Assembly: GCA_937928595.1 (NCBI GenBank)
Contig: CALGJV010000003.1
Span: 1 to 64,000, forward strand
Length of the DNA: 64,000 nucleotides
Origin: an uncultured Phycisphaerae bacterium
GTDB taxonomy: Bacteria; Planctomycetota; Phycisphaerae; UBA1845; Fen-1342
Reading direction: 5' to 3'
The notes under the pieces were generated by a model, which worked only from the letters and a program-made list of their open reading frames with translations, ran no database searches and was not told the origin of the DNA. The stretch's first letter is position 1. Every line of letters begins with the position of its first letter. Both the position numbers and the translations under genes were made by a program. This document shows positions 9,481-17,577 of this stretch, piece by piece.

Positions 9481-11013
9481 ATGTCCGCGCAAGAGACGCC
9501 GTCATCGCCGCGCCCGGCCACCGGGCCGCTGCAACGCCTGTGGTCCGGCGCGCTGCCCGAGGTGCTGAGCGCGGGCTGCCTCGCCGTGCTGCTCGCCGCG
9601 GTCGGCGCGCTGTACCTGCTCACGGATGTTGCGTGGGAGGCCGCCGCCCCGGGGCGGGGCCTGCCGGACGCTCTGCGGTGGCGCTGGGGACTCGTGACGG
9701 TCGGGGCCGTGCTCGTGATCGCCTTCCTGTACCGGCGGCTGCGCCGGCAAGCCCGACCGCTGGCCGCCGTGCAGCGGAACCTCGAGCAACTCGCCGCGGG
9801 AGTCGAACGGGACCTCGCGACGCTCGCGCTGAGCGATGCCTTGGGACAGGTGGCCCAGGGGTGGAACCGGCTGATCGGTCAACTGGGCGAGGCGCAGCGG
9901 CAGTTGCGGACGCTGTCGGCCGGGCCGACACCCGAGAACGTGCTCGCGCGGTTCGAAAGCGCCGGGTTCCGGCGGGTGCTCGACCGGCTGCCGTTCGGCG
10001 TGTTGTGCGTGGATGCGCGGCACACGCTGCGGTACGTGAACGGCGCCGCGGCGGTCTGGCTGGGGCGTCCGGCGGCCGAACTCGTCGGGCTGCCGGCGGC
10101 GCAGGTGATCGACAACGAGGCCGTCCGGCAGGCGCTGCTGGCGGTGCGGACGCGGGCCAGCAGCCTGAGCGTCGATCACACGCAGCAGGACGGGCAGCAC
10201 GAGACGACGCTGCGGTTCCGGGTGCTGCCGCCGGCGGACGGGGCGCCGGGCGGCGACGTGCTGGTGACCATCGAGGACATCGGCGCGCTGCGTGAGACGG
10301 AGCGGGCCCGGGACCACTTTCTCTACCACGTCACGCACGAGCTGCGGACGCCGCTCACCAACATCGCCGCGTACGCCGAGACGCTCACGAAACCGGAGTT
10401 CGAGGACGAGCAGACCCGCAAGGAGTGCTACAACGTCATCGTCAGCGAGACCCGCCGCCTGTCGCGGCTGGTGGAGGACATCCTCAGCATCTCGCAGCTC
10501 GAGGTGGGCACCGCGCGGCTGAACCCCGGCGAGGTGGACCTCGCCCGGCTCCTGCGGCAGATGGTGCAGGACAACCTTGGCGCCGCCGACGAGAAGCAGA
10601 TCGACCTGACGCTGACGCTGCCGCCGAAGGTGCCGAAGCTCCGCGGCGACAAGCAGAGGCTCTCGGTGCTGGTCAACAACCTGGTCGGCAACGCGCTCAA
10701 GTACACCCCCCGCGGCGGCCAGGTGCAGGTCGTGCTCGACGTGACGGAGCAGGCCGTCCGGATCGTGGTCCGCGACAACGGCATCGGCATCAGCCCGGCC
10801 GACCAGGCCCGCGTGTTCGAGAAGTTCTACCGGGCCACGGACGACGCCGTGCAGAGCGTCACCGGCACCGGGCTGGGCCTGGCCATCGCGCGCGAGGTGG
10901 CCCGGCTGCACGGCGGTGACATCACCCTCACGAGCATACCGCGGCAGGGGTCGACGTTCACCGTGGAGTTGCCGCTCACCACCGGTGAGTCGGCGGAGGT
11001 GGCGCGCCGATGA
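9481..11013 (+). CDS. Membrane sensor histidine kinase with PAS domain
   Basis: This 510-residue sensor has two membrane segments (about residues 27-50 and 69-85) flanking only a short outside loop. A linker or HAMP-like helix, a PAS domain (about 165-270), the dimerisation and phosphoacceptor box with His286 (VTHELRTPLTNI) and the ATPase domain follow. The ATPase domain has the N box (NNLVGNALKY), G1 (DNGIGIS), F (VFEKFYR) and G2 (GTGLGLAI) motifs. All key residues are present. The ATG at 9481 gives the first N-terminal helix. Its stop overlaps the next gene by 4 nt, so it heads a translationally coupled run with the response regulator. The tiny outside loop suggests it senses the membrane or cytoplasmic signals through the PAS domain. 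Confidence 0.92.
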   Translation: MSAQETPSSPRPATGPLQRLWSGALPEVLSAGCLAVLLAAVGALYLLTDVAWEAAAPGRGLPDALRWRWGLVTVGAVLVIAFLYRRLRRQARPLAAVQRNLEQLAAGVERDLATLALSDALGQVAQGWNRLIGQLGEAQRQLRTLSAGPTPENVLARFESAGFRRVLDRLPFGVLCVDARHTLRYVNGAAAVWLGRPAAELVGLPAAQVIDNEAVRQALLAVRTRASSLSVDHTQQDGQHETTLRFRVLPPADGAPGGDVLVTIEDIGALRETERARDHFLYHVTHELRTPLTNIAAYAETLTKPEFEDEQTRKECYNVIVSETRRLSRLVEDILSISQLEVGTARLNPGEVDLARLLRQMVQDNLGAADEKQIDLTLTLPPKVPKLRGDKQRLSVLVNNLVGNALKYTPRGGQVQVVLDVTEQAVRIVVRDNGIGISPADQARVFEKFYRATDDAVQSVTGTGLGLAIAREVARLHGGDITLTSIPRQGSTFTVELPLTTGESAEVARR

Positions 11014-11411
11014 GCCGAATTCTCGTGGCCGAAGACGATCCGCACATCCTGCGGCTCATCAGCCTGTGGCTGACCCGGCAGGGTCACACCGTCGTGGAGG
11101 CCCGCAACGGGATCGCCGCGCGGGAGCTCGCGCAGGCCGAGCCCGTGGACGTGCTGGTGTGCGATGTGAACATGCCCGGGCTGGACGGCCTGTCGCTGAT
11201 CGAGGCCCTGCGGTCGACCGCGCACGTCCGGCGCGGCGTGGTCGTGCTCACCAATCGCTGGGATCACGGCGATCTGCGCGATCGCCTCGCGGCCGAGGGC
11301 ATTCAGGTGCTGCCCAAGCCGTTCAGTCCGACGCGCCTGTCCGAAGTCGTGGCGGCCTTGCTGGCCGCGGTATCGGTCGAACCGGGGGGCCGGGAGCCCG
11401 GGGCAACATGA
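11010..11411 (+). CDS. Single-domain response regulator
   Basis: This 133-residue protein is only a receiver domain. The acidic pair is Asp9/Asp10, the phosphoacceptor is Asp52 (VCDVNMPGLDG), the switch Thr is Thr81 and the conserved Lys is Lys103 (LPKPF). There is no output domain, so it must act by protein contact. It overlaps the kinase gene upstream and the HD-GYP gene downstream, each by 4 nt (ATGA), which makes the kinase its likely phosphodonor and the HD-GYP protein a candidate partner. Confidence 0.92.
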   Translation: MSRILVAEDDPHILRLISLWLTRQGHTVVEARNGIAARELAQAEPVDVLVCDVNMPGLDGLSLIEALRSTAHVRRGVVVLTNRWDHGDLRDRLAAEGIQVLPKPFSPTRLSEVVAALLAAVSVEPGGREPGAT

Positions 11412-12928
11412 GCAGTTCGATTGCCCCTACCAACGGCGGCCGACTCTTCGGCGACCTGCTGCGCGGGCTGTCGGGCCCGTCCGGGCCGGAAAGCCGCTCG
11501 CTCGGCCTGGTCGGACCGGGCGTGCATCCGCCCCAGCCGCCGGAGCACTGCCTGCGGCTGTGCCTGGGCGGCTCGGTCGACGCCATCCCGCGGCGGGGCT
11601 GTGCGCTCCTGGCCGGCGCCGCCCGGGGCGAAATCCCGGCGGATGCCCTGCGCAACGGCCGTTGCCCGGCCGGCTGCGCCGTGGCCGCTCGATCGGTGCG
11701 GGTGAACGGCGAGCCTGCCGTGCTGTTGACGGTCAACGGGGAACTGCCGGGCCCGGCGGTCGCCGGCGCGGACCTGCTGGGGCAACTGGACCGCGCGCAG
11801 GAGCTCGTCCAGCGTGTTGACGAGCTGCTCGCGGAGAACGCCGGCTTCGCGAACGAGGTGCTCCAGAACTACGAGCAACTCAACCTGATCTTCGACCTGA
11901 CGCGCGAAATCGCCCAGATCACGGAATCGCGCGCGATCGAGCGGCTACTGATGCAGCGACTGGCCCGGTTGCTCGTCGGCCACGGCGCCGGGGTGTGCAG
12001 CGCGGAGGGCGAATGGCGGGCGGCGGTGGCCGACGAGTCGGCCGCGGTCGCGCCGGCCGCGCTGGAGGCCATCGTCGCGCAAGTCAAGGCGCAGCGGCAG
12101 GTGCAGGTGGGCACGGCCGGGAACGCGGCCGTGATTGCGGGGCCGCTGGCGCGGCTGGACGGGCGCGTGGACGTGGCGTGCGTGCTGCGGGCGCCGGGCG
12201 CGGCGCCGTTCGGCGCGGGTGACATGCTTTTGCTGGAATCGCTGCTCACCTTCGGCGGGCAGATCCTGAGCAACAACACCCTGCACGAGCGGCTGCGGCA
12301 GATGTCGCTGGAGGTCGTGCGGGCGCTCGTGGCGGCCATCGACAAGAAGGATCACTACACGAGCGGCCATTCCGAACGCGGCGGGTTCCTCACGCGCCTG
12401 ACGGCGCAGGAACTGGGGTGCAGCCCCGCGGAGCAGCAGACCATGGAGTGGGCCGGGCTGCTGCACGACGTGGGCAAGATCGGGGTGCCGGAGGAGATCC
12501 TCTGCAAGCCGGGCAAGCTCACGCCCGAGGAGTTCGAGGTCATCAAGCAGCACCCGCGCATGGGCTACGAGATTCTGCGTCCCATCGCCAGTTTCGAGCT
12601 CGTGCTCGACGGCGTGCTCTACCACCACGAGTACCCGGACGGCACCGGCTACCCGGCAGGACTGCGCGGCGACGCGATCCCGCTGGTGGCCCGGATCATC
12701 CACGTGGTCGACACGTTCGACGCGCTGACCTCGACGCGCTCGTACCGCCAGGCCTACCCGATCGAGCGGGCGCTGGAGGTCATTCGCGCCGAAATGGGTA
12801 CGCGCATCGACCCCGAGGCCGCGGAGGCGTTCTTCCGGGCCTTCGAGCGTTACCGCCGCGAGCAGCCCGAGGACTTCCACGTCCGGTTCGGCGCACTCCG
12901 CGGCGGCACGGTGGAGGCGTCGCCATGA
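11408..12928 (+). CDS. HD-GYP c-di-GMP phosphodiesterase with Cys-rich sensor and GAF regions
   Basis: This 506-residue soluble protein starts with a Cys-rich module (Cys48, 52, 65, 86, 90; CPAGC then VRVNGEPAVLLTVNG), which resembles a PocR-like sensor. A coiled coil (about 120-165), a GAF-like domain (about 165-290) and a complete HD-GYP domain (about 300-485) follow. Catalytic metal ligands are visible: GHSER (His321), HDVGK (His353, Asp354, Lys357), HPRMG (His382), HHEYPDGTGYP (His406, His407 and the GYP) and VVDTFDALTS (Asp435). It should hydrolyse c-di-GMP to pGpG or GMP. It overlaps both neighbours by 4 nt, linking it to the two-component pair upstream and the degenerate GGDEF protein downstream. 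Confidence 0.9.
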   Translation: MSSSIAPTNGGRLFGDLLRGLSGPSGPESRSLGLVGPGVHPPQPPEHCLRLCLGGSVDAIPRRGCALLAGAARGEIPADALRNGRCPAGCAVAARSVRVNGEPAVLLTVNGELPGPAVAGADLLGQLDRAQELVQRVDELLAENAGFANEVLQNYEQLNLIFDLTREIAQITESRAIERLLMQRLARLLVGHGAGVCSAEGEWRAAVADESAAVAPAALEAIVAQVKAQRQVQVGTAGNAAVIAGPLARLDGRVDVACVLRAPGAAPFGAGDMLLLESLLTFGGQILSNNTLHERLRQMSLEVVRALVAAIDKKDHYTSGHSERGGFLTRLTAQELGCSPAEQQTMEWAGLLHDVGKIGVPEEILCKPGKLTPEEFEVIKQHPRMGYEILRPIASFELVLDGVLYHHEYPDGTGYPAGLRGDAIPLVARIIHVVDTFDALTSTRSYRQAYPIERALEVIRAEMGTRIDPEAAEAFFRAFERYRREQPEDFHVRFGALRGGTVEASP

Positions 12929-14211
12929 CGCTTCCGCCGCTGCGAGCTCCGGTGCTGGCGCAGGGGGCGGAACCGTTCGCGGGCGGCGGCCTCGACGCGG
13001 GGCCGACGGTCGGCCGGTTGCTGAGCGAGCTGGCCTGGAATGCCGCGGGCGATGGGCATGTGTGGGCGGTTTTGGCCCTCGCGGCGCTGACCCTGGTCGC
13101 GATGCACTGGGTCGGGCGACGCCGGGCGGCCCCGCCGCTGGCCGCACCGGCCCCGCCGCGCGGCCGGCCGTTGGCGTCGCCGTTGTCGACCCTGCCCGGC
13201 GTCTTCACGCCGGGCCCGGCCGAACGCCTGATCGCTGGCTTCCGGCAGTGGCTGGCTGAGCAGGACGGGAACGCCGATCTGTGGCGGCCGTTCGAACAGT
13301 TCCTGCGCGAGAATCTCAACAATCTGCTGGGTGCGACGCGCATCCGGTGCTTTCACGTGCGGTCGGACGCTGAGACGCTGACGCCGCTCGTGGGCGGCGC
13401 GGAGGCGGGCGGAGTCCCGCCGCCCAGCGCCCGCGCCGGTCTGCTCGGGCACGTCGTGACCTCCGGGCGCCCCTACGCCGTCGGCGACGTGCGGCAGGGG
13501 CCGCTGGTGGCCCAGCTCGCGGCCCAAACGGAGGACCGCTGGGCGTGGGTCTGGCCGGTGTGCTTCAAGGGCCGCACGCAGGGGGTGATCGCGGTGGGGG
13601 AGGGCGCGGGGGTCGGGGCGTTCTCGGCCGCGGCTCAGGAGGCACTGGGGCCGGCGCTCTCGCTCTGCTGGGAGTGTGTCGCGGCGCGCGTCGCGCTGGC
13701 GGAGGCGGGGCGGAAGGACAAAGCCTCCGGGGTCCTGACGCGGGCCGACTTCTTCGATCAGGCCGGCCGGACGATGGCCGAGTCGCGCGCGTTGGGAGAG
13801 CCGCTCGTCGCGGTGGTGCTGGCGCTGGAGGGGCTGCGGCGACTGGACGACTCCGGGCGGTGGCGGGAGCGCGACGAGCTGGTCGAGCGCACGGGCCGGG
13901 CGTTGGTCGAGCGGGTGCGGCGGGACGACGTGGTGGGTCGGTTTGCCGACGATCGCTTCGTCCTGCTGCTCCGGCGGCTGGACAGCGCGCTCGGGCGGCT
14001 GATCGCCGAAAAGCTCGTTCAAGTGATTCAGGGGCTGGCCGACGCGACCGACGGTGTGCATGTCCGGGCGGGGCTGGCGGGCAGCGGCCTGGCGCGGCCG
14101 GAGCTGGACGCGCTGCTGGCGACCGCGTTCGCGGCCGCGGACCGGGCGCGGCAGAGCGGGGTGGCGCTGGCCGGGGACCTGCCGGTGTCGGATCGGGAGG
14201 ACGCGGCGTGA
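12925..14211 (+). CDS. Membrane GAF plus degenerate GGDEF protein (probable c-di-GMP receptor)
   Basis: This 428-residue protein has one membrane helix (about residues 46-63), a GAF domain (about 120-255) and a GGDEF-fold domain (about 265-420). The active-site signature is ADDRF (341-345) instead of GGDEF, and the catalytic acidic residue is Arg, so cyclase activity is not expected. The RxxD inhibitory-site motif is kept exactly five residues upstream (RRDD, 332-335), which suggests it can still bind c-di-GMP. This order of membrane helix, GAF and degenerate GGDEF with an intact I-site resembles the receptor PelD; that comparison is by architecture only. It overlaps both the HD-GYP gene and the STAS gene by 4 nt. 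Confidence 0.82.
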   Translation: MTLPPLRAPVLAQGAEPFAGGGLDAGPTVGRLLSELAWNAAGDGHVWAVLALAALTLVAMHWVGRRRAAPPLAAPAPPRGRPLASPLSTLPGVFTPGPAERLIAGFRQWLAEQDGNADLWRPFEQFLRENLNNLLGATRIRCFHVRSDAETLTPLVGGAEAGGVPPPSARAGLLGHVVTSGRPYAVGDVRQGPLVAQLAAQTEDRWAWVWPVCFKGRTQGVIAVGEGAGVGAFSAAAQEALGPALSLCWECVAARVALAEAGRKDKASGVLTRADFFDQAGRTMAESRALGEPLVAVVLALEGLRRLDDSGRWRERDELVERTGRALVERVRRDDVVGRFADDRFVLLLRRLDSALGRLIAEKLVQVIQGLADATDGVHVRAGLAGSGLARPELDALLATAFAAADRARQSGVALAGDLPVSDREDAA

Positions 14212-14543
14212 AGATTACGACCGAAAGTCACGGCGCCGTGGCGGTGGTGGTGCCGCACGGCCCACTGGTCGGCGAGGAGACGCTGGATCTGAAGCGGGCA
14301 CTGGCGGAGTCGGCAGTGCTGAAGCGGCGAATCGTTGTGGACATGACGGACGTGCCGTACCTCGACAGCCGCGGCATCGAGCTGCTGCTGGAGCAGTGCG
14401 GCGGGCAGGTGCCGGCGCACCAGCGTCCGCGGCTGGCGAGCCTGGCGGAGACGTGCGCCGAGGCGTTGGAGCTGACGGACGTGCTGCCGCGGCTCGAGGT
14501 GTTCGACACGGTGGACAACGCGCTGCGCGGCTTCCAGCACTGA
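14208..14543 (+). CDS. STAS-domain protein (anti-anti-sigma type)
   Basis: This 111-residue protein is a single STAS domain. The loop MTDVPYLDSRGIELLLEQC carries Asp-Ser at the position phosphorylated in SpoIIAA-type antagonists. A GTG start is chosen because it overlaps the upstream stop (GTGA) and removes any gap. No anti-sigma kinase or sigma factor gene is adjacent. In this setting the protein could instead recruit or regulate the secretion ATPase that starts 4 nt downstream. The partner is therefore unknown. Confidence 0.85.
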   Translation: MKITTESHGAVAVVVPHGPLVGEETLDLKRALAESAVLKRRIVVDMTDVPYLDSRGIELLLEQCGGQVPAHQRPRLASLAETCAEALELTDVLPRLEVFDTVDNALRGFQH

Positions 14544-14546
14544 CGG

Positions 14547-16316
14547 ATGCGTGGAGTACGGACGGTGCAACGGCGGAGCAAGCTCGGGCAACTGCTGCTG
14601 GACGAGGGCCTCGTCAGCGAGGCCGACCTGCGGCGCGCGCTGGAGTCGGCGCAGCGGGACAACCGGCGGCTGGGCGAGGAGCTGATCGCGCTGGGTTTGC
14701 TGTCGCCCAAGGCGATGCTCAGCGCGCTGGCGCGGCAACTGGGCGTGAAGGCCTGCCAGCTGCGGCACGGCCTGATCGACCCCGCGGTCGCGCACCTGCT
14801 GGAGCGCGAGGAGGCGGCGCGGCTGAAAGCGCTGCCGATGTTCAAAGTGGGGGACACGCTGACGGTGGCGATGGCCGAGCCGCAGTCGCTGCCGACGATC
14901 GACCGTCTGGCGGCCCTGACCGGCTGCCGCATCAACCCGGTGCTGGCGCTGGAGTCGAACATCGCGGAGTTCCAGGAGAAGTACCTGGGCGACGCGGTGG
15001 ACATCGACTCGTTCCTCGTCAACCTGACCGAGAGCGAGGTGCACGTCGTCGAGCGCGAGACAGTGGACGAGGACGCGCCCCAGGAAATCGGACGGATGGT
15101 CGAGGGCAGCCCGATCATCAACCTCGTCAACCTCGCGATCATGACGGCCGTGCGCGACGGGGCCAGCGACATCCACATCGAGCCCACCAAGCAGGCGACG
15201 CGGATCCGCTACCGCATCGACGGGAACCTGCGCGAGCTCATGTCGGCGCCCCCGGGCCTGCACGCGGCGATCGTGTCGCGCGTCAAGGTCATCGGCAAGA
15301 TGGACATCGCCGAGCGGCGCCTGCCGCAGGAAGGCCGCGTGCACGTCGTGGCGGAGGGCCGCGAGATCGACTTGCGGGTCTCGTCGATGCCGACGCTGCT
15401 GGGCGAGAAGATCGTGCTGCGGATCCTCGACAAGGCCAATCTGAACGTCGCGCTCGAGAAGCTGGGCCTCACGCCCGCGCAGCTCGCGGCCTTCCGACGC
15501 ATCTTCCAGCGCGCGCACGGCATCGCGCTGGTGACCGGGCCGACCGGCAGCGGCAAGACCACGACGCTGTACTCGGTCCTCGACCTGCTGGCGGCGCCGG
15601 AGCGGAACATCGTGACGATCGAGGATCCGGTCGAGTACCAGCTCACCGGCATCAACCAGGTCCAGGTCAGCGACGTGGTGGGGCTCTCGTTCGCGCGGGC
15701 GCTCCGCTCGATCCTGCGGCAGGACCCGGACGTCATCATGGTGGGCGAGATCCGCGACACGGAGACGGCCCGCGTCGCGATCCAGGCGGCCCTCACCGGC
15801 CACCTGGTCCTTTCGACGCTGCATACGAACAACGCCCCGGGCGCGTTCATCCGCCTGGCCGACATGGGCATCGAGCGCTACCTGCTGGCGTCCGCCTGCA
15901 ACGGCGTGATCGCGCAGCGTTTGGCGCGCACGATCTGCCCGTACTGCCGGATTTCGTACTATCCGCCCGCCAGCGCCCTGGCCGACGCGGGCTGGGCGAG
16001 TCAGCCCGAGCGGGTCTTCTACAAGGGCGAGGGCTGCAAGCAGTGCCACGACAGCGGCTACCGCGGGCGCGCCGGCATCTTCGAGGTGCTCGAGGTGACG
16101 GAGGACGTGCGGGCCGCCGTTCAACTGGCCGACAACGAGGATGGAATCAAGGCGGTCGCGCGGCAGCACGGCTGGCGCCCGCTGCGCGAGGAGGGCCTGC
16201 GCCTCGTGGAGGAAGAACGGTCCACGCTCGAGGAAGTCCTGCGCGTGACCCACGCCGAAACCGAAACCCGGATCCGGGCGGAGCAGCCGGCGCTACCGGC
16301 GGCCGCCCTGGTCTAG
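14547..16316 (+). CDS. gspE: Type II secretion/type IV pilus assembly ATPase (GspE/PilB)
   Basis: This 589-residue cytoplasmic hexameric ATPase powers pseudopilus assembly. Residues 12-66 form a MshEN-like region with two repeats (KLGQLLLDEGLVSEADL and RLGEELIALGLLSPKAM), a fold that binds c-di-GMP in some family members. The catalytic part has Walker A (GPTGSGKTTT, 331-340), an Asp box (TIEDPVEYQ), Walker B (DPDVIMVGEIRD), a His box (STLHTNNAPG) and the zinc tetracysteine (CPYC and CKQC). All appear intact. It begins 3 nt after the STAS stop and is followed at 16 nt by gspF, tying the signalling genes to the machine. Confidence 0.95.
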   Translation: MRGVRTVQRRSKLGQLLLDEGLVSEADLRRALESAQRDNRRLGEELIALGLLSPKAMLSALARQLGVKACQLRHGLIDPAVAHLLEREEAARLKALPMFKVGDTLTVAMAEPQSLPTIDRLAALTGCRINPVLALESNIAEFQEKYLGDAVDIDSFLVNLTESEVHVVERETVDEDAPQEIGRMVEGSPIINLVNLAIMTAVRDGASDIHIEPTKQATRIRYRIDGNLRELMSAPPGLHAAIVSRVKVIGKMDIAERRLPQEGRVHVVAEGREIDLRVSSMPTLLGEKIVLRILDKANLNVALEKLGLTPAQLAAFRRIFQRAHGIALVTGPTGSGKTTTLYSVLDLLAAPERNIVTIEDPVEYQLTGINQVQVSDVVGLSFARALRSILRQDPDVIMVGEIRDTETARVAIQAALTGHLVLSTLHTNNAPGAFIRLADMGIERYLLASACNGVIAQRLARTICPYCRISYYPPASALADAGWASQPERVFYKGEGCKQCHDSGYRGRAGIFEVLEVTEDVRAAVQLADNEDGIKAVARQHGWRPLREEGLRLVEEERSTLEEVLRVTHAETETRIRAEQPALPAAALV

Positions 16317-16332
16317 ACTGGCGGAGCAGCCG

Positions 16333-17547
16333 ATGCTGTTCACGTACGAGGCCCTGCGGACGGACGGAACGGCCGTCGTCGACCGGCTCGAGGCCGGCGA
16401 CCGGCTGGCCGCGGCCGGTGCGCTGCGCGAGCGCGGGCTGGTCGTGCTGCGGCTCGAAGCGACCACGGAGGATGTGCCCGCGGCCGGCCCGGGCTGGAAC
16501 GTGCTGAGCCGCCGCATCACCCACCGCGACCGCATCCTCTTCACGCGCCAGCTCAAGATGCTGCTGGAGGCCGGAGCGCCGCTGGTGCCGGCGCTCGAAG
16601 CGGCCGAGGAGCAGACCCTCAAGCCGGCCATGCGACAACTGCTGCGGCGGCTGCGCGTCCGGGTCGAGCAGGGTGACAGCCTGGCGCACGCGCTCGAGGA
16701 CGAGGCCGAGTTGTTCGACCCCGTTTTTCGCAGCATGGTGGCGACGGGCGAAGCCACGGCGACACTGCCGCAGGTGTTCGGGCGGTTGGCCGCGCTCGCG
16801 CAGCAGCAGGAGCAGGCCCGCAAGCAGGTGCTCGGGGCGCTGCTGTATCCGGCGATCCTGAGCGTCCTGATGCTCGGCGTCATCGCGGTGCTGCTGCTGT
16901 TCGTTGTGCCGCGATTCCGCACGCTGTTTCTGAGCCTGCGGTCCCCGCTGCCGGTGACCACGGAGCTGCTCTTCGCCGCGTCGGAGTTCGCGACGCGGCA
17001 CGGACTGTGGCTCCTCGGGCTGCTGGCGGCCGTGGTGACCGGCGGCGTGCTGGCGCTGCGGCTGCCGGCGACGCGGGCCTGGCTGGATGACCTCCAGTTG
17101 CGGCTGCCGCTGCTCGGTCCGCTGGTCCGACGCCTGCTGTTCGCCCGCATCCTGCGGGTCTGGGCGGCCATGCTCCGTTCCCACGTGCCCGTGTTGGATG
17201 CGCTCCGGCAATCGCGGGCGGCCGTGCGAAACGCGGCGTGTCTCCAGGCGCTGGCCCAGGTCGAGGAGGCGGTGACCTCCGGCGGCCGCCTGGGGCCGTC
17301 CCTGGCCTCCACGCGGCTGGCCGACGCGGTGATCGTGGCTGCGCTGCGGACCGGCGAGGAAAACGGCCGGCTGGCCGAGGCGACGGAATTCGTGTCGGGC
17401 TGGCTGGACGAGGACAACGCGGCGACGATCCACCAGCTCACGCGGCTGGCGGAGCCCCTGCTGCTGGCCGTGATGGGTGTCGTGGTGGGTTTCGTGGCGA
17501 TGTCGTTGTTCGTGCCGTTGTTCGATCTGGCATCGGCGGCCGGCTAG
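16333..17547 (+). CDS. gspF: Type II secretion/type IV pilus inner-membrane platform protein (GspF/PilC)
   Basis: This 404-residue polytopic protein has the two tandem T2SSF domains of the family (about residues 65-190 and 265-390) and three membrane segments (near 170-195, 220-240 and 375-400). The typical RDRILFTRQLKMLLEAG and FARILRVWAAMLRSHVP segments start the two repeats. It forms the inner-membrane platform turned by the GspE ATPase. An N-terminal 60-residue region precedes the first repeat, as in longer family members. Confidence 0.94.
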   Translation: MLFTYEALRTDGTAVVDRLEAGDRLAAAGALRERGLVVLRLEATTEDVPAAGPGWNVLSRRITHRDRILFTRQLKMLLEAGAPLVPALEAAEEQTLKPAMRQLLRRLRVRVEQGDSLAHALEDEAELFDPVFRSMVATGEATATLPQVFGRLAALAQQQEQARKQVLGALLYPAILSVLMLGVIAVLLLFVVPRFRTLFLSLRSPLPVTTELLFAASEFATRHGLWLLGLLAAVVTGGVLALRLPATRAWLDDLQLRLPLLGPLVRRLLFARILRVWAAMLRSHVPVLDALRQSRAAVRNAACLQALAQVEEAVTSGGRLGPSLASTRLADAVIVAALRTGEENGRLAEATEFVSGWLDEDNAATIHQLTRLAEPLLLAVMGVVVGFVAMSLFVPLFDLASAAG

Positions 17548-17577
17548 GGCCGGCGCGGCGGTGCGCGGAGCAGGCGG

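Noticed and set aside
14028-16253. A minus-strand open frame of 741 codons opposite gspE
   Set aside because: It is antisense to the well-conserved ATPase, with low-complexity Arg/His/Asp composition.
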